This document shows, piece by piece, positions 54,061-62,400 of a stretch of DNA of 64,000 nt. The notes beneath the pieces were generated by a model, which was not told the DNA's origin, made no database searches, and was given only the letters and a program-made list of their open reading frames with translations. Origin of the DNA: Synanceia verrucosa (taxonomy: Eukaryota; Chordata; Actinopteri; Perciformes; Synanceiidae). The DNA is taken from the NCBI GenBank assembly GCA_029721515.1, contig CM056567.1, positions 23,470,731 through 23,534,730 of the forward strand, given 5' to 3'. Position numbers and translations under genes: made by a program. Position 1 is the first letter of the stretch. Each line of letters begins with the position of its first letter.

Positions 54061-54558
54061 CGATTTTCAGAACAGAGCCAGTTTTGTTATGCGGTCCACT
54101 CCGTGGTTGCCTACTGTTCCAGAGTCAACAGAACCTTTACATGCTAACTGTAGCCAAGCCCCTTGGTTTCATGCCACAGGTAATGGTAACAGGTACATTC
54201 GTTGTTTATGGTAAATAGGATGAACCGGTACAATAAACTCATACAATAAACGGGCCGACAATGTGAGCCAGACTACACTGCAGTTACTAACGTTAGGGAT
54301 AAAAGTTATAACCCAAAGAAGGATAGAAATTATACTTGCAGGCACTTCGTTCTGCCTCTGTTCTGTAAATCGACGGGACTGCCGTATTCTTCAGACTCTG
54401 TAACGTCTTTCCTCTAGCACACTGCATCTTCTCATCATAATCCCCCGGTGTGAAATGCTTCTCGATATTGATTTATTTTCTCCACCGGTGTTGTTGAAGG
54501 AATCCCGAACGCAGCAAGCCAAAGATTTCTTTGTTCCACTACTGCAACACAGCTAATA

Positions 54559-54892
54559 CCATCCATCATCGTGGGGGGGCTGGAGCCTATCCCAGCTGTC
54601 TTAGGGCAGAAGGCAGGCTACAACCTGGACAAGCCTCCAGTTCATCGCAGGGCACATTGAGACAGACAACCACTCACACTCACATTCACACCTACGGTCA
54701 ATTTAAATTAGCCAATTAACCTAAACCCCATGCATGTTTTTGGATGGTGGGAGGAAGCGGGAGTACCCGGAGAGAACCCACACAGACACGGGGAGAACAT
54801 GCAAACTCCACACAGAAAGGCCGGGATTCGAACCCGGTAACTTCTTGCTGTGAGGCGACAGCGCTAACCACTACACCACCGTGCCCGCCCCT
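54559..54892 (-). mobile_element. SINE-like element in the fold-back arm, 10-bp TSD
   Basis: Reverse-oriented copy of the ~365-bp family, from (CCAT)n at 54559 to the CCACCGTGCCCGCCC start at 54890. It is flanked by ACAGCTAATA (54549-54558 and 54893-54902). A short internal deletion at the tail side makes it 334 bp. It splits the right-arm THAP exon. Confidence 0.88.
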
Positions 54893-55228
54893 ACAGCTAA
54901 TAATGATTTTCCCTTATTCTACTTGAAACAGACTTCTAACTACAACAACTCTGTGCACGTCTCTCTATTTTTTTGATTGAGGTTGTGAGTGCTGCGTGGT
55001 GTCTTGGCACCTGGCAACGGTGCTTTGCTGGTGCTTTGCTGGTGCTTTGCCGGAATATAGTCCCAAGTCAAAATCGGCCTAGTAATCAATACATTTGTGT
55101 TAATGTGCATTGTCATTTGTACTCATTGTGAATCTAGGTCACAAGAAGTAATTACAAAAGTAAATAGTTATTTGGAATAACTTTTGCAATGGTGTGTTAG
55201 CTGGCAGCTCTAAATTTCACATTTACCC

Positions 55229-55866
55229 CTTTTCCACCAAAAGGAACCTGGTGCTAGTTCAGTGCTATGCTAGTGCTGGTTCTTAGTTGGTTCAACTTGC
55301 GTTCCTCCTTAGCGCCAGTCGTTTTTCCACTGGCAAGGAGACCAGTCAGAGCCATCATTGTGTCACTGCAAAACGTCAGTACGTTACTGCATTTTTGTTT
55401 TCACCTGGCAAAGCTTGTGCGGTGCAAAATCAAAACAAGGCCTACCGTCGTAATCGCTTTGAGCAGTGGCTCCGTTTGAGAACAGATTGTATTGCGGCTG
55501 CCAGCGAGACTGAGGTCGTCTATTGTGGTGTAATGGAATAATATTGTTCTGGATTTCACTGAGCTAAACTTTGTGCAAAATGTCCCGGGAGTGTGTTTAA
55601 TATATTTATTTGATATATCAAATATTTATATTTGATTTGCAATCTAACCAGGCAGTATTTACTCCAGTCTTGTTGGTTGCAATAACCCCCGCCCAAAACA
55701 CCCGACGTAACCAGTGCTTAGCTCTGGACCAGTAAAGACTTGGTGCTCGTCTGGCTCCAGCTTTAAGCAAAAGGGGCCGGTGCTTATGCGGTGGAAACAC
55801 AAAGAACTGGTGCTAAGTCAGGCTCCAAACCAGCCCTGGGACCACCCCAGTGGAAAAAGGGTAATA
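55229..55866. mobile_element. MITE with CCCTTTTCCAC termini
   Basis: The left end is TTACCCCTTTTCCACCAAAA and the right end is CCCAGTGGAAAAAGGGTAA, inverted copies. The subterminal words GGTGCTAGTTC and GAACTGGTGCTAAGTC are also inverted. There is no transposase. Such ends are common in fish MITEs of hAT or Harbinger type; the TSD is ambiguous. It sits at the outer edge of the THAP fold-back element. Confidence 0.75.
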
Positions 55867-55873
55867 TCCCTTG

Positions 55874-56311
55874 AATCATTCCTTTAGTTAATGGTAGTTT
55901 AGTTCACTTAATGCTTCCCTTAAAATGAATGATACACAGCATAAAAATGATCAAAGACATGATTTTTTTAACATGTTCTTATGTTTTTATAGCTGTGTGT
56001 TCATTCATGAATCTGTCAAGTGTCTTTGAGTTTTTAGAATAGTACTTAATAAATAGAATGTATTATTATTATTATTATTATTATTGTCATTATTATACAT
56101 GTCTATCAGTTTGCCTGAGTTGTTGTCTCTGAGTGACTGTGAGTTAAGCTACAGCTAACATTTTCTCATCTTTCTCCTTTACGCGGTTAAAATATTGAAT
56201 AAAAATGTGGCTTAAAACTGAATAAAAAGTCAATTTAATTCCGCTTTTGGCAGAAAACCACAATGCTAGTGCATGCTTGACACAGACGTCAACGACAATG
56301 TCACAAAATAT
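55874..56311. other. atat1 intron 6, (ATT)n tract
   Basis: Unremarkable apart from an (ATT)n microsatellite at about 56063-56085. Confidence 0.5.
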
Positions 56312-56348
56312 AATAGAATCACTTTATTGATCCCAACCATGGAAATTA
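56312..56348 (-). repeat. Rex1-like LINE 3' tail split by the Tc1 element
   Basis: TAGAATCACTTTATTGATCC followed by ATGGAAATTA is a reverse-oriented LINE 3' end. The Tc1 at 56349 inserted at the TA that follows, and the LINE fragment may resume at 57943. Confidence 0.55.
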
Positions 56349-57940
56349 CAGTCATGGAAAAAATTATTAGACCACCCTTGTTTTCTTCAATTTCTTGTTC
56401 ATTCTAATATCTGGTACCACTAAACGTATAATACAATGAACACAACAAAAAATGCAGCTGGTCACATAATACTTTATGTCCTATTTGACATTCTTAAGCT
56501 TAATTGATTCCCAGGGTATATAAGAGGCCATTTCATGTCACAAGCAGCACTGCACATGCAAAGGCCTAGAGTGGTTTCCTGCTTACATTCAAGCCGTAGC
56601 ACAACTCAGAAGTTGTCAGCTCTCACATAATGCCTAAAACAAAAGAATTATGTGAAGCAACAAAGGCAGCCATCTTGGCACTGCTGGAAATTGGCATGAG
56701 TGAGAGACAGGTAGCGAAAAAACTGAAGATCTCCAAGACAGCTGTTCATTCCAACAAAAAAAAACAAGCTGAACATGGCACTACCAAATTGCTACCTGGC
56801 CATGGCAGGAAACGTCTTTCTACCCCACGAGATGACCGTGCACTCATCCGTTCCTGTGTCAGGAATCGTCGTCAGACCTCCAGGGACCTTAAAAATGAGT
56901 GGGCACTGTCGAGAAATGTGACTTGCTCGGCAAGGACAGTTCGAAACCGACTTGTTGAAGCTGGTTTGAAGTCACACAGAGCACGCAAGAAGCCCTTCAT
57001 CAATGAAAGGCAGAGGAAGGCCCGGTTACTCTTTGCTCGAGACCACAAGGATTGGACTGTTGATGATTGGGCTAAGGTTCTCTTCAGTGATGAATCCAAT
57101 TTTGAATTGATGCCCACTCCAGCCAACTTACTGGTTAGGAGGAAGCCTGGAGAAGCTTACAACCCAGACTGTCTTGCCCCTACAGTAAAACATGGGGGTG
57201 GATCAGTCATGATCTGGGGTTGTTTCAGTCTGAGTGGAACAGGGCAAATGCAGTTGTGTGAAGGCCGAATGAACCAGGTCAAGTACAGGACTACCCTTGA
57301 AAACAGTCTTCTTCCATCAGCTGGAAAACTCTTTCCTGCCTCGAATGACTGGATTTTCCAACAAGACAATGCCCCTTGCCACACGGCAAGGTCAGTTAAA
57401 GCCTGGATGGAGAACCACAACATTCGCACCATGCCTTGGCCTGCTCAATCACCAGATCGTAATCCAATTGAAAACCTGTGGAAAATCATCAAACTCAAAA
57501 TGGAGAACCACAAGCCCAAAAACAAAGAAAATTTGTTTGAATTTGTCCAACAGGAATGGGCTGCTGTGACAGCAGAACAATGTCAGAAGCTGGTGGAGAG
57601 CATGCCAAGACGCATGGCTGCATTCATCAAAAACAATGGTTATGCAATCAAGTATTAACTCTTGTGTGTATCATGTGTTTAAAGCAAACAGAAAAGAAAA
57701 CATGGAATGCTTAAAAGTAGTGTTTTTGGCGGTACAATGCCATAGCTATTGATGTAAGAATTTAAGTAATTTTGGTTATTATGGAAAATGAATAATCCTT
57801 AGTTCTTAAATTAAACTCTCATGAGCTATTTTTGTTGTTATCATTATAATTGTCCAAACAAATGTTTAGTTGAGCCAGGCATTAAAATTAACAAGAAATT
57901 GAAGAAAACAAGGGTGGTCTAATAATTTTTTCCATGACTG
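56349..57940 (+). mobile_element. Complete Tc1-like transposon, apparently intact
   Basis: Perfect or near-perfect inverted ends of about 51 bp start CAGTCATGGAAAAAATTATT and carry GACCACCCTTGTTTTC. They are flanked by TA (56347-56348 and 57941-57942). The length is 1592 bp. It encodes an uninterrupted 342-aa transposase, so it looks recently inserted and possibly autonomous. It is located in atat1 intron 6. Confidence 0.96.
56630..57658 (+). CDS. Tc1-like transposase, intact
   Basis: A 342-aa open frame from ATG to TAA. The N-terminal paired-like DNA-binding region has a first HTH (SERQVAKKLKISKTAVHSNK, about 24-43) and a GRKRLS AT-hook-like linker (about 59-64), then a second HTH (CSARTVRNRLVEAGL, about 99-113). 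The DDE domain has D154 (LFSDESNF), D246 (FQQDNAPCH) and E281 (NPIENLW), giving DD34E spacing, and GGGSVMIWGCFS at about 189-200. It ends ...NNGYAIKY. The length equals that of active Tc1 enzymes, and no stop or shift is present. Confidence 0.95.
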   Translation: MPKTKELCEATKAAILALLEIGMSERQVAKKLKISKTAVHSNKKKQAEHGTTKLLPGHGRKRLSTPRDDRALIRSCVRNRRQTSRDLKNEWALSRNVTCSARTVRNRLVEAGLKSHRARKKPFINERQRKARLLFARDHKDWTVDDWAKVLFSDESNFELMPTPANLLVRRKPGEAYNPDCLAPTVKHGGGSVMIWGCFSLSGTGQMQLCEGRMNQVKYRTTLENSLLPSAGKLFPASNDWIFQQDNAPCHTARSVKAWMENHNIRTMPWPAQSPDRNPIENLWKIIKLKMENHKPKNKENLFEFVQQEWAAVTAEQCQKLVESMPRRMAAFIKNNGYAIKY

Positions 57941-58067
57941 TATTTTGTAGAAACAGCGAGAAGCAATATGAAAACCAGAAAAACAGAAAAATTAAAAAAA
58001 AAAAATATTTACAATATAATATATAAGAGAGCAATATAAAAAATATCAAAATGTATATACAGATGAA

Positions 58068-58432
58068 GGGCGGCACGGTGGTGTAGTCGTTAGCACTGTC
58101 GCCTCACAGCAAGAAGGTACCGGGTTCGAATCCCGGGCCCGGCACCTTTCTGTGTGGAGTTTGCATGTTCTCCCCGTGTCTGCGTGGGTTCTCTCCGGGT
58201 ACTCCGGCTTCCTCCCACCATCCAAAAACATGCATGGGGATTAGGTTAATTGGCTAATTTAAATTGACTGTAGGTGTGAATGTGAGTGTGAATGGTTGTC
58301 TGTCTCAATGTGCCCTGCGATGAGGTGGCGACTTGTCCAGGGTGTACCCTGCCTTCCGCCCTAAGACAGCTGGGATAGGCTCCAGCCCCCCCGCGACCCT
58401 ATGAGGATGAGCGGTAGATAATGGGTGGATGG
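58068..58432 (+). mobile_element. SINE-like element, full length, 13-bp TSD
   Basis: The 365-bp copy begins GGGCGGCACGGTGGTGTAGT, has the B-box GGTTCGAATCCCGGG, and ends ATGGGTGGATGG. It is flanked by ATATACAGATGAA (58055-58067 and 58433-58445). It is very similar to 45778-46143, so both are young copies. Confidence 0.92.
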
Positions 58433-58697
58433 ATATACAGATGAATAATTCTGACCTGTGGTAAAATGTAAATGCAAATAAAACAGTAAGGTTTAGTGAA
58501 CTGTAGCTGTATAATATGTTATAACATCAGGATAAGATTGTACCGTGTTCAGAAATATTTATCTGTCCCTTGGACACGTGATCTGTAACAAATTACAAAT
58601 TTGTCTCAGAGAGCTTTACAATGCTGTGATCCCCTCGCTTTGTTTTTTGTTGTTATGTAAGAGTTATGTTTTTTTGTGTGAGGGCTCCATTCTAGGG

Positions 58698-58967
58698 AGA
58701 GCTGGAGACGAGAGACAGGCTCTGGTGATGAGGGACAGCCTCTGGAGACGAGGGACAGCCTCTGGAGACGAGGGACAGCCTCTGGAGACGAGGGACAAGA
58801 GCTGGAGACGAGGGACAGGCTCTGGAGACGAGGGACAGCCTCTGGAGACGAGGGACAGCCTCTGGAGACGAGGGACAGGCTCTGGGGATGAGGGAGAGTC
58901 TCTGGAGACGAGGGACAGGCTCTGGAGACGAGGGACAGGCTCTGGAGATGAGGGACAGGGTCTGGAG
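58698..58967. repeat. 20-bp minisatellite, about 13.5 units
   Basis: Unit CTCTGGAGACGAGGGACAGG, with A/G/C variants at a few sites and three units reading GAGCTGGAGACGAGGGACA. It is stop-free in several frames because 20 bp gives a 20-residue repeat in every frame, which produces long spurious frames on both strands. It lies in atat1 intron 6. Confidence 0.96.
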
Positions 58968-59434
58968 CTGAAGCAAACTCTAGGAACCAGGGACAGGTCA
59001 CGACAAGACGATCTCGCAACGATCTGTGGTAATATGAGCACTGAGGTGTGGGTAATAGATGATCCTGTGTTGATTGTCATTCTTCAATCCAGATCAGCTT
59101 ACTCAGTTTAACCCTTTCTACTGGCCTTAAGTAAGGGCAGCATTGTCATCACTTGATGGCACACTAGCCAGCTCTGTTTTTTGAAGGAATATTGTGAGAT
59201 GTCTTCCCAAAAGTCAGGACTAAACTTCTATGCCCAAAGTTCTGCCTTGATCATGTTGATAGCCACAGGAAGCTCACTGCTGTCCACACCTGTATAACAA
59301 GCTCAATGAATTGTAGACTCGCAAAAACGTCCCAAAAAACACAAAGTGACGATAAACTGATGGTGTTATACCCTCTACATCTATAGCCTACTGAAACATG
59401 ACTCACTGTAACCTTTATCTTTGATTCTGCCCAG

Positions 59435-59480
59435 GCCAATAACTTTGTGGTGTTTGATGGCTTCTTCCTCAACAGATCAG
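59435..59480 (+). CDS. atat1: atat1 exon 7: last exon visible
   Basis: Acceptor TTCTGCCCAG, donor AGATCAG|GTAACT. It reads ANNFVVFDGFFLNRS plus one base, matching the end of the ATAT1 catalytic domain (human VNNFVIFEGFF). The C-terminal disordered tail is encoded to the right of the window. Confidence 0.94.
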
Positions 59481-59800
59481 GTAACTTTTTCAACACTCTG
59501 CTCCTATCGCTTTGCTTTTTGTTGCTGTGCATCCTCCTCTCCTCTGACGGATCGGGGGATGCACAGCTTTTTATAAGGACTTTTCTATCTCTTCCCCTGC
59601 ATCCTGTCTTTCTCCATTTGTCCCATAATTACGTCCATGTTATACAGTTAGGCCCAAAAATGTTTGGACAGTGACCCAATCTTCATGATTTGGGCTCTGC
59701 ATGCCACCACATTGGATTTGAACGGAAACAACTACAACGGAATTGAAGTGCAGACTTTAAGGTTTAATTCAATGGTTTGAACAAAATATATGCTTAAACA

Positions 59801-60870
59801 TAGGGCTGGGCGATATGGCTAAAATCTGTATCACGATATAAGTGTTTCATATCAGTCGATATAGATAATTATTGATTTTTTTCATAACCTATTTTAAAAT
59901 AAAGGACATGGGAAAAATCTTACATTAAACCCTTTTATTATAAACTTAACCTTCCTGAGGTATCAATCTGTACAAACAGGGAAAAGAAATGTCATCACAA
60001 ACATGAAAAACACTCAAATGTACACTTAAATCTTAATGAAAATTTAAATTACAATGGATACTTAATTGTCTTCACATTAAGGTGCAAAAATAAACAAAGA
60101 AATGTTTAACAAAAGGTGCATATATGTTTTAACGTCTGTGAGACTACAGTGGTCTGTCTAAGAGCCTCAGAGCCGTTTCAGTGATCACTGTAAGCAGCGA
60201 TCATTTGCAGCAATGCGGTAGTCAGACACGCCTGTAGTGTGAACAGCACAGTGAGTCAGGTCGGACTTACTGGCGAACTTTCCTTTGTTTTTTGTCCACA
60301 ATTTAATCGCTCTCTGCTTCACTCACTGCACACCGTATTTGTTTTCAGCCAGACACGAGGTGATGAGCTGATGCGACTGAACTTAAACTGTCACGTGTTC
60401 GCTGACAGCGAATCGCTGTAGAGTCACATGTTACTACCAGGGAAGAGTGAGTTTGTTCATGCAACCGACCTTGCTTCGTTTGCATGTGATTGGATAAACC
60501 ACTTGTCCGTCATCTTTAATGACGTGCTACTTCAACCTCTCACATTAAAACCAACCCGTGACACTGATGAGAGTGACGCACGCAAGGAAAACCAAACAGC
60601 TGACATCCACATCACTTCACATCTATGAAAATCCCGCCCGGCGATCCTGAGTGGCTCAGTCATTTTTTTTACTCCCTTTAAGTCCTTCCCATCGAGTGTG
60701 AGTTCAGATGTGTGGAGCTAGGCAGAATGACATCCAGCTGACGAGAGTCAGATTAGTTTCTTGCAGTGAAGTTGTGAAATTATTGGCCGTTATATCGAAC
60801 GTATTTTTTATTGATATTGACGATGTGTCTGTCGCGATATATATTGCTATCGTTTTATTGCCCACCCCTA
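59801..60870. mobile_element. hAT-like MITE, nested, exact 8-bp TSD
   Basis: The ends are TAGGGCTGGGCGATATGGCT and, inverted, TATTGCCCACCCCTA. Both are flanked by CTTAAACA (59793-59800 and 60871-60878). The 1070-bp interior shares GTTTCAGTGATCACTGTAA, CTGACACGCC, CGTTTGCATGTGATTGGATAA and other words with 29690-30475 and 3017-3400. There is no transposase. Confidence 0.9.
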
Positions 60871-60975
60871 CTTAAACATGTAGGAATTGTAGCTATTTTT
60901 ATACAAACGCTCCTCATTTCAGGGGCTCAAAAGTAATTGAACAAATAAACATAACCCTAAGTAAAATGTTACTTT

Positions 60976-61913
60976 TCAATATTTTGTAGAGAATCCTTTG
61001 CAGGCAATGACTGTCTGAAGTCTGGAACCCATGGACCACACCAAACGCTGGGTTTCCTCCTTTGTGATGCTTTGCCAGGCCTTTACTGCAGCTGTCTTCA
61101 GTTGTTGATTGTTTGTGGGTCTTTCTGCCTCAAGTTTTGTCTTGAGCAAGTGAAATGCATGCTTGATTGGGCTGAGATCTGGTGATTGGCTCGGCCATTG
61201 CAGAATATTCCATTTGTTTGCTTTAAAAAACTCCTTGGTTGCTTTTGCAGTATGTTTTGGATCATTGTCCATCTGTACTGTAAAGCACCGTCCAATCAAC
61301 TTTGCTGCATTTGGCTGAATCTGAGCAGAAACTATATTCCTATACACTTCAGAATTTATCCGGCTGCTTCTGTCTTGTGTCACATCATCAATAAACACAA
61401 GTGACCCAATGCCGTTTATGATAGCGTAGCAACAGAGCTAACTAAGAAGCTACAGGTTAAAATTACGATATAATCAACAGAGGCATCGTACGGCACAGCT
61501 CTACCATTGGAAGCCTTGCATGGCCATGCTATTGCACTTCCTGCACCATGTTTTACAGAAGATGTGGTGTGCTTTGGATCATGAGCTTTTCCAATTCTTC
61601 TCCAAACTTTCTTCTTCCCATTATTCTGATACAGGTTGATCTTAGACTCATCTGTCCAAAGAATGCTGTTCCAGAACTGGGCTGGCTTCATCAGGTGTTT
61701 TTTGGCAAAGTCAATTCTGGTCTTTCTATTTTTGAGGCTGATTAATGGTTTGCACCTTGTGCTGAATCCTTTGTGTTTACTCTCATGAAGTCTTCTCATT
61801 ATGGTAGACTTAGATACTGATACACCTACTTCCTGGAGAGTGTTCTTCACTTGAGTGGATGTTGTGAACGAGTTTTTCTTCACCATGGAAAGGATTCTGC
61901 AGTCATCCACCAT
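60976..61913 (-). pseudogene. Tc1-like transposase, frame-broken with mutated catalytic Glu
   Basis: The first block on - (61913-61416) has the second HTH (VSVSKSTIMRRLHES) and WTDESKINLY with the first Asp. The second block (61398-60976) has VQMDNDPKHTAKATKEFF with the second Asp and SPDLSPIKHAFHLLKTKL. In that last box the third acid reads Lys (PIKHA in place of PIEHA). A stop and shift separate the blocks near 61400-61450. The N-terminal HTH lies in another frame above 61913. Inactive. Confidence 0.87.
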
Positions 61914-62400
61914 TGTTGTCTTCCCTGGACGTCCAGGCCTTTTTGAGTTCCCAAGCTCACCAGTGCACTCTTTTTTTTCTCAGAACGTACCAAACTGTTG
62001 ATTTGGCCACTCCTAACATTTCTGCTATCTCTGATGGATTTCTCCAGCTCCTGTGACCGCATGTTGTGTGTTCACAGCAACGGCTTCCAAATGCAGACAC
62101 CATTCCTGGAATCAACTCCAGACCTTTTAACTGCTTGATTGATGACAGGTTAACAAAGGAAGAACCTTCTGATTCAATTGTCCAATTACTTTTGGTTTCT
62201 TGAAAAAGAGGCGGCTACATATTAAAGAGCTGTAATTCCTAAAGTCTTGCTCCAACTTGGATGTGGATACTCTCAAATTACAACTGAGAGTCTGCACTCT
62301 AAGCCCATATTGATTATATAATTGTATCCTGAATCTGTTTTTGTAAACAGCTAAAATAACCAAACTTGTGTCACTGTCCATATAATTTTGGGCCTAACTG

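Larger units (their letters stand above)
53430..55873. mobile_element. Fold-back DNA element with a THAP exon in each arm (Kolobok- or P-like)
   Basis: Left arm 53430-54060 and right arm 54361-55228 (with 55867-55873) are long inverted copies around a ~300-bp centre. Shared blocks, read inward, include GTGAAATTTAG, TTGCCAGCTAA, TATTCCGGCAAAGCA, GACACCACGCA, ACCGGTGGAGAAAATAAATC, and GTCTGAAGAATACxGCAGTC. The left end is TTAA followed by AGGGATATTGC, and the right end reads AATATCCC followed by TTGA, suggesting a TTAA target. The right arm carries later insertions (a SINE-like copy at 54559-54892 and a MITE at about 55229-55866). Each arm contains a degraded THAP-domain exon. Confidence 0.7.
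59645..62400 (-). mobile_element. Tc1-like element enlarged by a nested hAT MITE
   Basis: The ends are CAGTTAGGCCCAAAAATGTT and, inverted, TTTTGGGCCTAACTG, each flanked by TA (59643-59644 and 62401-62402). Without the nested 1070-bp element (and one 8-bp TSD copy) it is about 1.68 kb. The transposase on - is frame-broken. Confidence 0.92.

Noticed and set aside
53817..54218. Host THAP-domain gene
   Set aside because: The frame is interrupted, has an inverted duplicate in the right arm of the same element, and the zinc-binding His is lost. Transposon-derived.
58545..59111. 188-codon frame (+) and similar long frames on - over the same place
   Set aside because: Produced by the 20-bp minisatellite; several frames are open at once and the site is inside an atat1 intron.
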